From the NCBI GenBank assembly GCA_029948255.1, contig JALIZF010001585.1, forward strand, positions 62,001 to 126,000: DNA of 64,000 bases, written 5' to 3'. This document shows positions 40,075-52,704 of the stretch, piece by piece; the first letter of the stretch is position 1, and every line of letters begins with the position of its first letter. A model generated the notes under the pieces. The model did no database searches. It saw only the letters and a program-made list of their open reading frames with translations, and was not told the DNA's origin. Source of the DNA: Telmatactis stephensoni (taxonomy: Eukaryota; Cnidaria; Anthozoa; Actiniaria; Isophelliidae). The position numbers and the translations under genes were made by a program.

Positions 40075-40290
40075 TGAGGGACTGTACCTCATGAATAACA
40101 TGAGGGACGATTAGTTCTAATCGTCACTCATTAATTATGGATGAGGGACGATTAGTTCTAATCATCCCTCATTCATAATTAATGAGGGAATATTAGAACT
40201 AATTTTCCCTCTTTCTATTCATGAGGGAGGGATGTTAGCGATTAAACGTCCCTCCAAAAACAATAGATCCCGAGGTGATCATGGTATTAT
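40075..40290. repeat. Cluster of short ATGAGGGACGATTAG palindromes
   Basis: ATGAGGGACGATTAGTTCTA and its inverse AATCATCCCTCATTCATAAT alternate several times, ending in a GATTAAACGTCCCTCC and ATCATGGTATTA segment related to the 39540 MITE. Confidence 0.7.
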
Positions 40291-41039
40291 CAACAATAGA
40301 GAGGTTTTTTTATTGAATTTCCATCCCGTCCAAGTGCGAAGTGCAATTTTGGCCATTGTAATGCTGCCATATACTTTAATTTTCCACATTTTCGATTTCC
40401 AGTTATGGGGAAATTATTATCAAAATTTGAAGTACTTTTTTGATGTAAAATGTGAAGAATTAATTCGTGATTACATTCATGTTGCCGTCGTCGTTTCATT
40501 TTAATTTTTCCCCCTTTTTTCTTCTTGCCATCCGAGCATTTCTGTAATGGTGTGGAAAGTCATGTCCGGGTAAACTATTACTAGTTGAGCATTTCAGCTT
40601 TAGAAAACTGTTGTCCTTTTCCAGTTTCCCGTTTGGCGTATGGACGTGACAGCTGTCATGCATGCTCTTTGCATGGTTGGTTTGCACTTCAAAGAAAGAA
40701 TTTGACAGAAAACTGTAATATCAGTGTGAACAGAAAACTGCGTATTTTGTTTCTTGCATAACTTTGACTTTGAGATGAAATTTTGTTGAACCACTTCATG
40801 TAAGGAAAGACTTCTAGCAAAGCTAAAGATTACAAACAATTTACGGGGTACGCGCGACAAACCTTGTACACCTTGAGAAGGGTGACAAAAGCTCTGTTTA
40901 TTACATGGTCAGCTATGGTCTTTGGTACCCAAGACAGCCTCACCAGAGGGAGAGCTTATCTTGTCCGGTAGAATAGAATTATCCGGATTGCCGACAGGCA
41001 TATTCATTATTTCCTTGCCGTTTTGGTATAAATTAAACG
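40291..41039. other. Noncoding stretch
   Basis: Nothing recognised; short frames only. Confidence 0.45.
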
Positions 41040-41345
41040 GGTGCGTTCTCACGGGACGGTCGAATTTTTGACCGGTTGAAAAATCGACCTGGATATGCTG
41101 TTGGTACGAAAATTTAACCGGTCAAGCTGTTCACATGATAAGACCTCGATACCAGTCAATATATCGACCGTGCCGGCTAAAAATTCGTTCTCATGAATAT
41201 CATTTTGCAAGTTGAATATTTGCTGTGGTTCAAATTTTCGTGCGATTATCACGGACCCAGGTGCATAACAAAACGACTATTAAATAAAACGTGCCAATTT
41301 TGTTTTGACCGGTCAAAAATTTGACCAGTTTAGTATGAACTGTAC
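41040..41345. mobile_element. MITE of about 300 bp with imperfect GTTCTCACGGGACGGTCGAA ends
   Basis: Left GTTCTCACGGGACGGTCGAA then TTTTTGACCGG. The right end, reverse-complemented, is GTTCATACTAAACTGGTCAAA then TTTTTGACCGG. About 40 bp of imperfect inverted ends; interior has several TTGACCGGT/ACCGGTCAA echoes. Noncoding. Confidence 0.5.
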
Positions 41346-42534
41346 GTGAGAAACTCAATGAAAATTAGTCAAATCTTTTATTTCTATCATTTGCATTTAA
41401 TTGCGCACATGTGAGATGCAAAACACGCTATAATTCTCTGCTACGCTGGCAAAACTAACAATAACAATGACTACCTAGACTGGGTTTTAGCGCTTACGTG
41501 ATACATGTGCAAAGACATTAGAAGAGATTCAACGCTTCGAATGGAAATAAAAAACTTGCAGGCATGAATATGTTGAGCCTTCTAAATACGTTTGTGGCTT
41601 TGAAGTCTGCAGAAAAAAAAACTTACTGAAATTAGAGAGTTCTTGATTATATTAATTAACAAACAGAAGACGTAGTTGCGAGCAAATCTGCTCCAAATCA
41701 AAGCTACGAAAACAAGCAAAAAAACGGTAAAGGAATATAGGGACTGATGTGGAGCTGAAATGCAAACAGCATCGACAGCATCACTTATCGTTCAAGTAAT
41801 ATACAGGGCGCGTAATTCTCTGTCGCAAGTCAGCGTTATATCTGTGTAAAGATCCGGAACTGAAGGCAAACCGGTAAAGCGCGCGCCATCGAGTTCCTCG
41901 GCTCCGTATTTTTTGAACTCAGTCAAATGACAAACTTTTCGTATTGAATACAAACAAGAGAATATTAATTCGCAAGTAAAAATTTTGAACATAACCTCCT
42001 GCAAAAAAGGAACTATGATAACTAATCTGAATTTGACTATGAAATAATTCTCCGTATTTTCCGCACATAAACATGGCAGGGTCCGGTTATAAGTTAGGAT
42101 ATGTTTGAAAATTAAAAACAACATTTCCCCTCCAAAAATGTGGAAAGATCTTAGTTTTACATTTTTCCTATGCTTGCTATCAATCAGCTGATGAATCTCA
42201 TTATTTTTGTCTTGACTGGATGACAAAACCGGTTTGACTCGGGGGCAAAAGCTCTCATCCAGAATAAGTCCTTTTGTAAACTTGTAATTCAGCTGGTAAA
42301 AATTCTGCACGAGACAGGATATGACGCCTATTGATAGCAGGCAGTTTGTGCTATTTTCCAAGTTTCAGTATTACACGATGATCAGTGTTGGTATTTTTAC
42401 TGGTATCCTTATTGGTCTTTAGTGTTTTTATGATAAAGAGAGAACAATGGCTTGAAAGTTGAGGTGTGACTTTGAAACAATAGTCCCTTATTTTGTGCCA
42501 AACTCGCTGATGTGCCGCTAAAACGGACATCCCT
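41346..42534. other. Stretch without a supported gene; one unassigned 189-residue frame
   Basis: The minus-strand frame 42361-41792 has 189 codons but no recognised domain and mixed composition. Its upstream part (42183-42325) resembles 63262-63390, where the frame is broken, suggesting a dispersed repeat and not a gene. No other feature recognised. Confidence 0.35.
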
Positions 42535-42743
42535 AATTGCAAGCTGTGGAGGAAGCAAAATACATAGAAATTACACAAATATATAAAAACAGTAGTCCAA
42601 CGAAACTGATAGCCATTACGTTTACATTTCCACAGGAAGCCTTCAAGCTCAAATTCAGTTTTTAGAAACACATGTGCAGACAATTTGCCATCTGCTCAGA
42701 GAAGCCATTTGAAACACTCGTGCTCTTGTTTCATCGTAAATTT

Positions 42744-42887
42744 GTATTAACCGAGCTTGGTCGGTCTGTACGGGAGAATCTTGACTCTGCCTTACCGAAG
42801 CGGAGCGAGTCTGGACTAGTACAGACCGAGCACATTCCGATCTTGGTCACGATTCTCCCGTACAGACCGACCAAGCTCGGTTAATAC
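42744..42887. repeat. 144-bp hairpin MITE, copy B
   Basis: Counterpart of 7931-8074, with perfect 37-bp inverted ends starting GTATTAACCGAGCTTGG. Confidence 0.85.
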
Positions 42888-43897
42888 GACCTAAGTAACT
42901 TGTTGCTTCCCTATTCATATCATGGATTGATTTGCTTATATAGCTGTACGTAACGAATTTTACTACGTCAGAACTCTGGCATTAAAGCGCGTTCGAGAAT
43001 ATCGGGCATTTTCAGTGTTTTATAAACATTAACATTACTTTATAAATAAACATTGCTCTTTAATGGCTTGTCTGGTGGGCGATGAGTACTTTTACTAGCT
43101 AGGCAGACATAAAGTCACCGTTTTGTTGTCATTTGAGGTTCGTGGTTATTATTTTCAGAGTACAAGGGGTGCCTAAGGCCCCGTTCAAACGAGAACGCAA
43201 GTCGATGCAAGTTTAATTGCGTCCTCGTTTGAACACCTCTCAACGCAAGTCGATGGAAAATTCTCAGAAACTTTAAAGAAAAAAAACAGCTAGCTGAAGG
43301 ACAGCGAGGAAATCAGATTTGTTTTATTTGTAGGAGAGAAAATGTGCAGAAATTCGGACAAAAAAATAGGACAAACAGCTTATGAAGTTAAGCGTGGTGC
43401 GACTGTTCAAACGAGCCAAAACTTGCATCAACTTGCGATCAAATTTGAGTACGCTCAAACTGCTCGCAAGTCAATGAAAGTAGACGCAAGTCGATGCAAG
43501 TTGGTGCAAGTTGATTGAGTTTCATGATGATTTATCAACATGCTAAATTGCAGCGATTTTTCATATATTTGCAGTTCCCCGCCAACGTCCTTAAAGGTAT
43601 CATAACATATCAGCCTAGTATTTGAGGGCTACAGGTTTGTTAGTGCTATAATACGCACTATTATGTACTACCCTCTTAAAATAAAGTCTGTCTATCTATC
43701 TATCTAGCCAACAGACAAGCTACTAATCTATTTTTGTGTCGCATATGTTTTTTGCAAATTATGACAAAAGGACAAAGTAGTAGCAAAGTCTAATAGAATG
43801 GACAATTATTACAACGTTTCAGTGATCGCTATTGACTTACACCATTATAATATGTCATTAGACAACGCTTTATGAAATGTCATGTTGCGTACCGTTT

Positions 43898-46800
43898 CTA
43901 TAGCTTACAGTGCTTGCTTGTACTCCACTGGCTAAGTTCAGTGTGTCGTGCTAAGCAGTACACTCCTAGTAATAAGCGATTTGTACAATGATCTCTAAGA
44001 TATCTCTCAACAAAAAGACCTAAAAAGGCTGCTGCAATTCGGCCACTTGAGAGTCCAATTTCAACAGCCATCATGGCTACAACTTTATTTTCTGGCTTTG
44101 TGAAAAGAGTGGCAGTACGACCAATACAATTAACACCAGTAGTACCTTGAAGTAATCCAACAAACAAAACCAGTCCGAAAACAATGTAGACGTTGGGAAG
44201 AAACCGATACCACGATGCAAACACGAATAATAATGTACAGTAAACATTCAAGGAAACAGGAATCCACAGTTTTCGAATTTTGAAAAATTCGACCCACTGA
44301 CTGCATAAGCAGGATACGACCACAAGCTCAATACCTCCCAGTAGATACCCTAAGTCACTTAGTAATCGGTAATACTGGTAGTGATCACGGGGAGGGAATG
44401 GAGAGTTGTGGAATGTGAGAGTTGAGAGGATCGCTAACATGGAAAGCTGTAGAGAGAAGTTCCCAATGAAGACGTATATACCATAAGGTAAAACTTTGAA
44501 GACACTCAACAATGTGACAACCGTTTGAGGCTTTTCTGTTTGATCTGTTAAAGCAGTGTATTTGATACTTTGATGCAGGCAGTGAACTGGTTGACGATCT
44601 CTTAGCGGCTCTTTGTCGAGTAAAGCGTAGACAAGAAGAGGCAACAAGCAAAGCGGTATCATGATAGCCACTGTCATTCGTGGTGAAACACAAAACCATG
44701 TGGTTAACCCTGAAAGTCATTGTAAAGAGTTAAAGAATATTTGGTACTTGAGTAAATTGGCATAATAATTCCGCGCTTTGTGACAATTGAATGGCTATTC
44801 TAGTTAGAAACTGGGAGTCTTGTAAGACACCCTCTACAATATGGTTGCATCATGTGTGCGTATGTTTTTTATTTATTTTCAATTTATTTTTGTTTTGTTT
44901 TTGTTTTTGTTTGTTTGTTTTTGCTTTGTTTTGTTTTGAAAATTTCCTATGTTTGTTTTCACTCGGGCTATCTAATTGCTAGACCACTTTAGAGAGAGAA
45001 ATGCAAATCTTGCAAAAATGCAAAATGTTTTGGAATGCAAATCTGATTTTTTTGCTCAATATACAAATCCTAACTAAATCATATAAATCAAACATAAATG
45101 GATTAAGAATCCCAACTGGCAAGGAGACAAACCAGTTGGCTATATTACAAGCATGGCCGGAACAAATTCAGTCTCAGCTAGTGGCCAGAGCGGGAATCGA
45201 ACCTGGGACCGCCAGATTGCGAGACCAACGCTCTGACCACTCGGCCATGCTGCCTCCTATTATCCTATGGATAGCGCTTATCCAGGCTTCCTGATGTTTA
45301 ATATTAGTAATTGAGCCGAAAAACATTTATGATATATTTTGTAGTTTTAGAAAAGAGTTGGTTTTGGAAGAAATTTTTAACTTTACAGTTTTCGTTTTGG
45401 CAACGCTCTGTGTACTAGAAATGAAATCTTTAAAAACGCGTTGTGCATTTAAATTGTGCAAAAATGAATGGCGTGGGCCAGCAAGTGAAATCCAGTTTGA
45501 AAGATTAGGTTAAGGCTATTTCAAATCAGGTTGTTTGCCGGTTGACCATCCGGTGGGTGCGGCCGTACGGCCGCTTTTTTGGTATTTTGAGCAAGAAGCA
45601 CAGGAAGCCAAAATCAAGCTTTTTTTGACAAAACTGCAAATTAAATTAGTGTGCGTGTTATAACTCAACATATGTTGATGACGTAATGACTCAACGCTCT
45701 TAATATTGGCTTCATCAAAGGGTAGTCTTGTGTCTTGAAGACATGCATGAAATCACCGCCAAACACAACCGCGTAAGCATTAACTTTTCTGTTCACAATA
45801 ATATTTTTCGGTGCACACATGAATTAACTTTAGTACTTCAATGAACACATACAAGTCATCCAATTTTCAACGTGAAGCGTTGTAGAAGAGAAAATCGAAA
45901 GGTAAAGATTTTATCTATTTTCTTCATATTTCGTTTGTGTAATATAAAACAACTATATTTTGTAATAATGACTTTATTTAATCTACATAAAAATGGGTCA
46001 GGAACATGTCCATTTTCGCAATTTGGCAATAAGAACGCCAATTTCCCATAAATTCTATTTCTAATTAACGAAAATACCCATATTAAAAGCGTCATATCTC
46101 TAGACCGAAAGCGTGGACGTTATTTGCCGCGATGGATTCATAAAATATAGTTGTTATACATTACACAAACGAAATGTGAAGAAAATAGATAAAGTCTTTA
46201 CCTTTTCATTAAAAACAAATAAGATATTTAGCTCAGGTTGACTTACAAGCACTTTTTGAGAGATGATAATTTGTAATTTTATCGTATGACAGTTCACGAC
46301 CCCTTTACAATGAATAGCATATTTATATTAACTAATTATAACAAAACATCCTGATCAACTTGGAGAATTCGTCAGTGGAAGAAGTACGTACTTGTCTTTT
46401 TGTCTGTGTTAGATTCAGTGTTACCCTTCAATGCTCTCGCTAAATCTAAGCATTTGATTGGCTAACTTTTTGCCCAGCATGCTTTACGCTCAGTGTTCAA
46501 CACCACCTAGTGCTGGTCTCTATTTTGATTCTAATCCACGAGTAAGTTAGTTCTTAAACTAAAGAGTTAATGATTTGCAAAATGGTAAAATCTGTTGTAA
46601 ATAAAGAATGCTGGCGATGCCATATGTCTTGTAAAAATCTTGCCAAATCCCTACTTACGTTTTGCTGAGGATAAACAAAACTGAAAAAAGCACTTACTAT
46701 CAGAGACTCTGCTTGAGAGACCAGATTACATGTACTCTATTTGTTTATTTGTTCTTGTTGTTGTGCTTGTTGTTTTTTGTTTGTTTGTTTGTTTGCTTTT

Positions 46801-49800
46801 CTTTCTAAAGAAAACATAGCTGAGTTTTATCTGTCGGGTTGCAGAGGAAAGTTGGCGGTACAAGAGGGGGTCCTGGTAACCCTGGAAGTACCTCTGTTAC
46901 GCTCCTGCATATGTGGGGTACTGGTGCCAATAGTTACTTGCAATCGTTTGAAAGCCTTACTTGACAAATGATTTTTACTGGGTGTTACAAAGTCAATATA
47001 GTTGACTCTTGAAAGCAAACGCGGTTAGCTAGTAATCTCCAAGCCTTAAAGTGCTAATAAAGCCTAGCCAAATCCTTTTCAATCTAGAAATACATCATAT
47101 AAATAAACGTTTGATATAAATTTTTCTGAATAAAATCAACTTCTCTGAGAATTAAGCAATTCAAATCTGAAAATGCAAATGAAATGACGTCAAAGCAGGA
47201 ATTTGCTTGATTTTGATTCTAGTTCTGAAACAGGTGTATTCAAGAGACCATAATACTAATAGAGTGAAACCAAGAGAGCATAAATAAGAGAGGAAAACTT
47301 GTTAATTATGGGGCGCGCGTCGTGATGATTCCCATCATAATTTGACACTTCCGGACCCAGAGAACCGTTTAGTGCAGATTTCAGTTTTCAAAAACAGCGT
47401 TAAAATCAAAGTTATCTTAAAACTTCTGTTCATATTATCTACCATCAAAAGTGTGTACTTAAGGATTACAAAGGAACGATTTGATGGGGAAACAAGGTAA
47501 AAACGTTGAGGATTTTTTTGTGTTTTTGAAAGAAATTCTAGCGGAAATGCGCGCGCTACTGACGCATCACATGTCATCGAGCTCGCGCTTAGGTTCATTC
47601 AAACATTTTCGCTCATTTAGATGAGAAAAACTCGTTTGTTTCTATAAGTTTTTGATGTATGTTATTAATTGGACATCATCAGATGGCTTTTTCGTGGAAT
47701 CTAGAATAAATGTGGTATCGATTGTGCGATTTTATGAAGCTTAAATCGCGAAATTCTACTTGTTCAAATTTTCGACGCACGGGAGTAGGGTAAGATGAAA
47801 ATTAAACTGTATCCGGTTACTAAAAAAAGTGAAAATAGCACAGATGGGAATCATCACGGCGCGCACCCCATTTACAAGTTTCCCTCTCTTATTTATGCTC
47901 TCTTGGCGAAACTCAGTACTGATGTTTTTGCAATGTTCGTGGCGGCTAAGGCTATTTTTAGTAACTTCGCGCGCGCAAGGCTCTCAAACAATAGAATTTG
48001 ATTTTTGACGTGCGCGTGGACGTAATCGTTTGCTTTCGGCCTTTGAATAGGCGATATGTACTAACAGGTCAGATGACCCTATCTAAATCAAGCAACACCG
48101 TAAAAATGAACTCCAGAAAAGGAAAGAGCGTCTCAATATTAGTACAGTAGCAAAGTTTCAGCTCATAAGATTTAATACAGGACAAATGACAGCGAATTTA
48201 ATTTAAGATTGAAGATTTTCTTAAGATTCGTTTGGAAAAACACGCTGGATGGTAAGCTCGTGCCATCCAACGCGTTTTCGCAAAGGAATCTTAAGAAAAT
48301 ATTTCACCTTAAATTTGCTGTCATTTTTTCTCTCATCTTATAAACTGAAACTTTGTATTTAAACTGATATAAAGGTGCTCTTTCTATTTTTGGAGTTCAT
48401 TTTGATGGTGCTGCTTGATTTAGGGGAGATAGGGTCATGTGACCTGTTAGTGCATAACGCCTATTCTCTGTTTAAGAGCCTTGCGCGCGCGATGGCGAAA
48501 TTACTAAAAAAAGCCTTAGCTGCAAAGAACATCGCACAGACATCAATACTGAGTTTCGCTCTCTTAGTATTATGGTCTCTTGGTGCATTTCAGTTAAGGA
48601 CGGTGCCCTCTATTGTCAGCGCGCACTGCGTTCTGCGCATGGCCCTTCGTAGTAAAAACATCGTAAAAACAAAGCAGTTTTGCGATATTTGGATAAATAA
48701 AACTTACTTGCTTGTAGAAAAAACATTTGACTGTTCCTGTAGTAGAATTAAATTCAGTATTGATGAATAAAACTCGCTTAAAAACTACTGTTTTGATCAC
48801 AAGGACTAGATTTGCCTATTGGCCGCCATCTTGGAAATGTCCCATAATGCTTTGTAAAATCTGTCTATACTCTGTATGGAGGGCTAGGGATTTCATCGTA
48901 TTTCGTGCGTTTATCGGTAAATAACTTCTTAAATCGCCTGGATACCCCTCTTTTTTCCTTTTGTAAATTATAAACCAAAGAAAAATCTAGAATTATATAA
49001 GCTTTTTATAAATTTATAATTGAAGAATGATAAAAATATCACATATTATATTTAGCAATCATAGACTAGAACATCCTAAAACCAAGTAAATATTCAAAAA
49101 AAACATTATTTTCTTTGTTTTCGCGGTTTTATGGTATTGCCCTACCAGAGAATTATGCTTAGAGTGTTTTAGAGAAAAAAACGTTTGAAACTTATTGAAA
49201 GTATAGAGGATTTTTAATTTTTTTTCTTTGGGTCGTCAAAAATGCATTTTCCGCAACATTTGATGACGTATAACTCATTAAAATGCGTGGTGACCCCCAA
49301 TTTTTTTCTTGGATTCTAACAGCCTACAATTGGTTCTTTCACACCCATATAGATTTGAGAGAAAATAATTACTTTCACATTAGAGGGCTCCGTCCTTAAG
49401 TACCAAAAATACTTACCATACCTTGTACTTTAGCAATGAGATTGTTTCGCAAATAGGAAAATAGTATTAAATTCGTATATAGTTAATTTGTATATTTCAT
49501 AATTCCTGCTTTGACGTCATCTAATTTGCATTTTCAGATTTGAATTGCTTAATTCTCAGAGAGAACAGCAAGTGAGAACATGACGCTCATAGTTACTTCA
49601 CTTATGGTACTTGAAAACTCCTGAGATTTTCTAATATATTCTCACGTATTTCCATAGACTCCCAGGAGTCTATGGGAGTACAAGGGAGTCTATGGGAGTA
49701 CGTGAGAATATATCAGAAAATCTCAGGAGTTTTCACGTACCATAAGTGAAGTAACTACCGACGAATATGCGCGAACCGCTGGACAGAAGTGCCTCAATTA

Positions 49801-50555
49801 CGGTTTTAACCTGGCGGCTACCTCTCTCATAAAGAGAGTCGTATATAGTCTCCCCAAAATATTTTGGAGCATTAGATTCGAGTGCAGAAGTACGAACAGC
49901 TAGAAATCATCCTTTCAAAATTATCCATTAGTCCAAGACAATAGAAGTTGGAGACATGCGCAGATGTTATCACTTGCTGCTCTTAGAGAGGAGTTAATTC
50001 TATTCAGAAATATTTATATAAAACGTTTATTGATCTGATGATTTATTTCTAGATTCAAAAGGATTTGGCTAGGCTTTATTGGCACTTTAATCGGTGTGTT
50101 ATTTTACGTTTACCTGTATAAGCAAGTGAGGAGAAAAAAGCAGACATGTTTATACCGAGCTTATAAGCACTGGCGATGTCGTCAGACGTTTCGTAGTAAG
50201 CAAGCATCACATAACATGTTACCAAACCAAAACCGCGACCAACGCCAAGGAAAGCTACTCCGATGACTCGAACTGTCACATCGTTGAAAAGCACGATGAC
50301 AAGTAAAGAGCCAGCCACCAGCAAGGTCTGCGCAACCATTGCACACAAAAACGGTAGTCTTCTGACGATAAAGGGACATATGAATTTACTGGTGATCTCT
50401 GGGATGGAGAAAGCAACGAATACGATTGTAGTAGACCATGTAGTGCCAGCAAGGATGTCCTCAGTAGCAATCCATGAAACAGTAAATGACAAAAGGGAGA
50501 TGCAGAAACCAAAGGAAAAGAAACAAAGTTTCGTCAGACGATCTTTCTGTTCCAT
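43898..50555 (-). CDS. CLN3-like (battenin-like) multi-pass membrane protein, copy B, two exons
   Basis: Exon 1 is 50555-50114 (442 nt) and exon 2 is 44709-43898 (812 nt), with the same splice sites and lengths as copy A, giving 417 residues. Compared with copy A there are seven substitutions: two in exon 1 (STA to STT, YYQ to YYE) and five in exon 2 (KSQ to KPQ, GVE to GIE, VCCTF to VYCTL counting two, IGF to IGL). No stop, frameshift or splice damage separates the two. Hydrophobic segments are all retained. Intact reading of both copies suggests a young duplication or continued constraint. Family function as for copy A: an endolysosomal membrane protein of the CLN3 type. The proximal 5' flank matches copy A up to the TTAA MITE. 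Confidence 0.78.
45047..45257 (-). mobile_element. tRNA-derived SINE, specific to copy B
   Basis: Minus-strand head (45257-45183) has canonical pol-III boxes TGGCCGAGTGG and GGTTCGATTCC, with an anticodon-type stem GTTGG/TCTGGC around an oversized loop. A body of about 120 bp follows, ending in an A-run (poly-T on the plus strand at 45047-45053). Copy A has different sequence at this place (10252-10346), so insertion was accompanied or followed by loss of about 95 bp. Confidence 0.7.
47241..48583. repeat. Nested inverted-repeat complex, copy B
   Basis: Counterpart of 12362-13701, with the same outer CAAGAGACCATAATAC ends, an inner TIR element (47270-47906) and a foldback. A few small indels distinguish it. 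Confidence 0.8.
48598..49395. mobile_element. Full-length TTAA element, GGACGG family (798 bp)
   Basis: TTAA at 48594-48597 and 49396-49399. Termini GGACGGTGCCCTCTATTGTC and, reversed, GGACGGAGCCCTCTAATGTG. The interior has GGCCGCCATCTTGGAAATG, the inverse of an AAGATGGCGGC (YY1-type) box next to a CCAAT box, and AATGCGTGGTGACCCCCAAT, shared with the GGTGATTC family. No transposase frame, so mobilisation must be in trans. Confidence 0.85.
49591..49756. repeat. 166-bp hairpin MITE, copy B
   Basis: Counterpart of 14378-14543, with arms AGTTACTTCACTTATGG and inverse, and a few substitutions in the loop. Confidence 0.8.
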
Positions 50556-50759
50556 AGTACTTCCCTCTGAGTCACTGCAAATAAAACAGCGAGATTTTGT
50601 TGGCTATATTATTCAAAACCTGTTTAGTTTTGTGAGATTCCTAATGTATACAATTCTGTTAATTGGTAAACATGTTTCTTTGTTTAAAATCCTTGGATAA
50701 GGAACTGACACAAATATTCACCTCGAACTGAAAGAATCCTATTCCCAAAAAGGATTTAA

Positions 50760-51419
50760 GGGTGTACTGACATATATCGTTGCTGTGCAACAGTTGCTAT
50801 GCAAAATAGGGTCTTATTTTGGCCGGCAAAATTGAATTGACGCACGCGCGCGCGTTTTTGGCGAGAATCATTTAACTTCCGGTAGAGCGACGCACACCTG
50901 ACAAAAGGACTCATTTTCGTTCTTATTGCGCATGCGCGGGACACTTTACTTCCGGTTTCTTTAAAAAGCTATAATCTTTGGCGAATTTCATCAGAACGAA
51001 GTGTTTTTCAATATTTATATTCTTTTCAGCCTCTTCTTCAAAGCCGAGCATGGAATTTGCGAAAAATTGAGAAATACGAAAGTTATTGGCATAAGTCGAG
51101 TCATTTTTGACTTTCAAAAAATCCTAAAAGGCTTATTTGGAAACCATTCTTAAAACCCATGCTCGATTCTATGCACCTTGGTCTCAAGATTAAAATAATG
51201 CATTTTAAATTCTCAAATATACAGTGCTGAAAAAAATTATAGCTTTTTGCTGTATCTATGACGTCATATGATGACGTCATGCAATGGCGTCATAAAATGC
51301 GAAAGTTCCCTCAGGGAAGACAAACTACAAAATATAAAAGCGATATGACAATTTGGTGGCATTTTATAGAATTTTCAAATTTCCCTAGCAACGGGCCATT
51401 TTTATATGTCAGTACACCC
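50760..51419. mobile_element. Uninterrupted TTAA MITE (GGGTGTACTGACATAT family)
   Basis: 660 bp between TTAA at 50756-50759 and TTAA at 51420-51423, with 16-bp perfect terminal inverted repeats. It holds the pre-insertion target of the PAT-like element: TTTATAGAAT joined to TTTCAAATTT at 51370. Lies about 200 bp upstream of the CLN3-like start. Confidence 0.88.
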
Positions 51420-51824
51420 TTAATGGAAAAACATCGAGGAAAGCGAAATAGGCCCATCTGGAGGACATTTTGGTGGATTATCCAATTTCTCAGTAATTGG
51501 ATAGTTTTGTCTCAGCCAATGAAATTCAAGAAAACAAAAAGAAATATATTTCAATGCAACCAATCAGCGTGCAGCATTTTATCAGAACAACTGCATGAGA
51601 AACAAACCAAATCTTGAGAGAAAAATGGCGGATTGTTTTGGACTGTTGTAAACTTGATTTTTCTCAGGTACTTCTTTACATTTCCCTGACTTTCAGTGTT
51701 AGTAATTGAGTAGAGAAAAATATTTATGATATACTTTAGCAGTTTTTTCTGAGAACAGTTGATTTTACGGGATTTTTTCAACCTTGAAGTTTTGGCTTTT
51801 GCGAGTGTTGGTAACGCTCTTTAA

Positions 51825-52558
51825 GGATGATTCCTCTGTTTTGCATCGCGCACGTCTACCGCCCATGGTTCAGAAAGCATAGTATTACGACTGTCAGCAT
51901 TTTCATTCAAATTATGACTAAAAAAGCTTAAAACACAATTTGAAACAAGTTGTGCAAGTTTTGGTGAGACAAATAGTTAGTTTTGTAAAACTCGCCCCAG
52001 TACCTTCTCGGAAAAGTGCCGATTTTAACACAAATTTGATGGTAATTTTGAAAATAACTCTCTAATGAGCACGGTGACCCCCATTTTCTATTTCAAATTT
52101 TGCTTTCTTGTTATGATTTACAAAACATATTTGAAAATTAAGAAAAGTTATAGCTGGAAACATTGAAAAAATGACGTTTTCGTGCGTATTTAAGCACTAA
52201 ATTGTCCAAACTCGAACGTTTCCTGCGCGAAAGTGGTTTCTTAAAATTTGTAAAAAAAAGTCCAAATCTTAAAAATATGGTCTTTCTTAAGAGAGACAAC
52301 TCGCCATTTAATTTTATTCTACTACAATGCTGCTAACTCTGAGTCTATCAATTTATTTCTGAGACCCCGGAATTAGCCGGAATACATCGAACGTGCGCGC
52401 GAAATCGCTAAAACACCCTTGCCTTTAAGCCAAATATTTCTCATAAAAGAGCACGGTGACCCACTCGTTTTTTGTTAGTTAAAAAATAAGTAACTCAAAA
52501 TCTACAAAATATCCAATTTCTAGCGATATTTATAGGTAGGATCAATTAAGAATCACCT
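51825..52558. mobile_element. TTAA element, GGTGATTC family, full copy
   Basis: TTAA at 51821-51824 and 52559-52562. Ends GGATGATTCC and, reversed, AGGTGATTCTTAATTGATCC. Interior has GAGCACGGTGACCC twice (near 52068 and 52449). Noncoding. Copy A retains only its left part. Confidence 0.65.
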
Positions 52559-52704
52559 TTAAGTGGTATGAAACCTTTTAGTTTCTAAAAGCGCTTTGTT
52601 AAAAGAAAATTATTAGATGAAGTCAATAATCAGATAAAAAATCTTATAAACTTTTCAGCGAACATTGTTATTCTTGTTAGGAAACTTTTGCATTCACAAA
52701 CACT

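Larger units (their letters stand above)
44710..50113. other. Intron of CLN3-like copy B with repeats
   Basis: About 5.4 kb, collinear with the copy A intron. It is longer mainly through the SINE at 45047-45257 and the undeleted GGACGG element. No exon recognised inside. Confidence 0.65.
42535..52152. repeat. Segmental duplication, copy B
   Basis: Same orientation and order as 7722-20742. It lacks the 3.8-kb PAT-like element and so preserves that insertion's empty site at 51370. It has a tRNA-derived SINE (45047-45257) where A has unrelated sequence, and a full GGACGG element (798 bp). Its sequence continues past the TA at 52151-52152, where copy A is interrupted by the DM-domain transposon. 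Confidence 0.95.

Noticed and set aside
41792..42361. 189-codon minus-strand frame
   Set aside because: No domain, mixed composition, and its upstream part recurs in broken form at 63262-63390, suggesting repeat sequence. Kept only as an unassigned frame in the stretch description.
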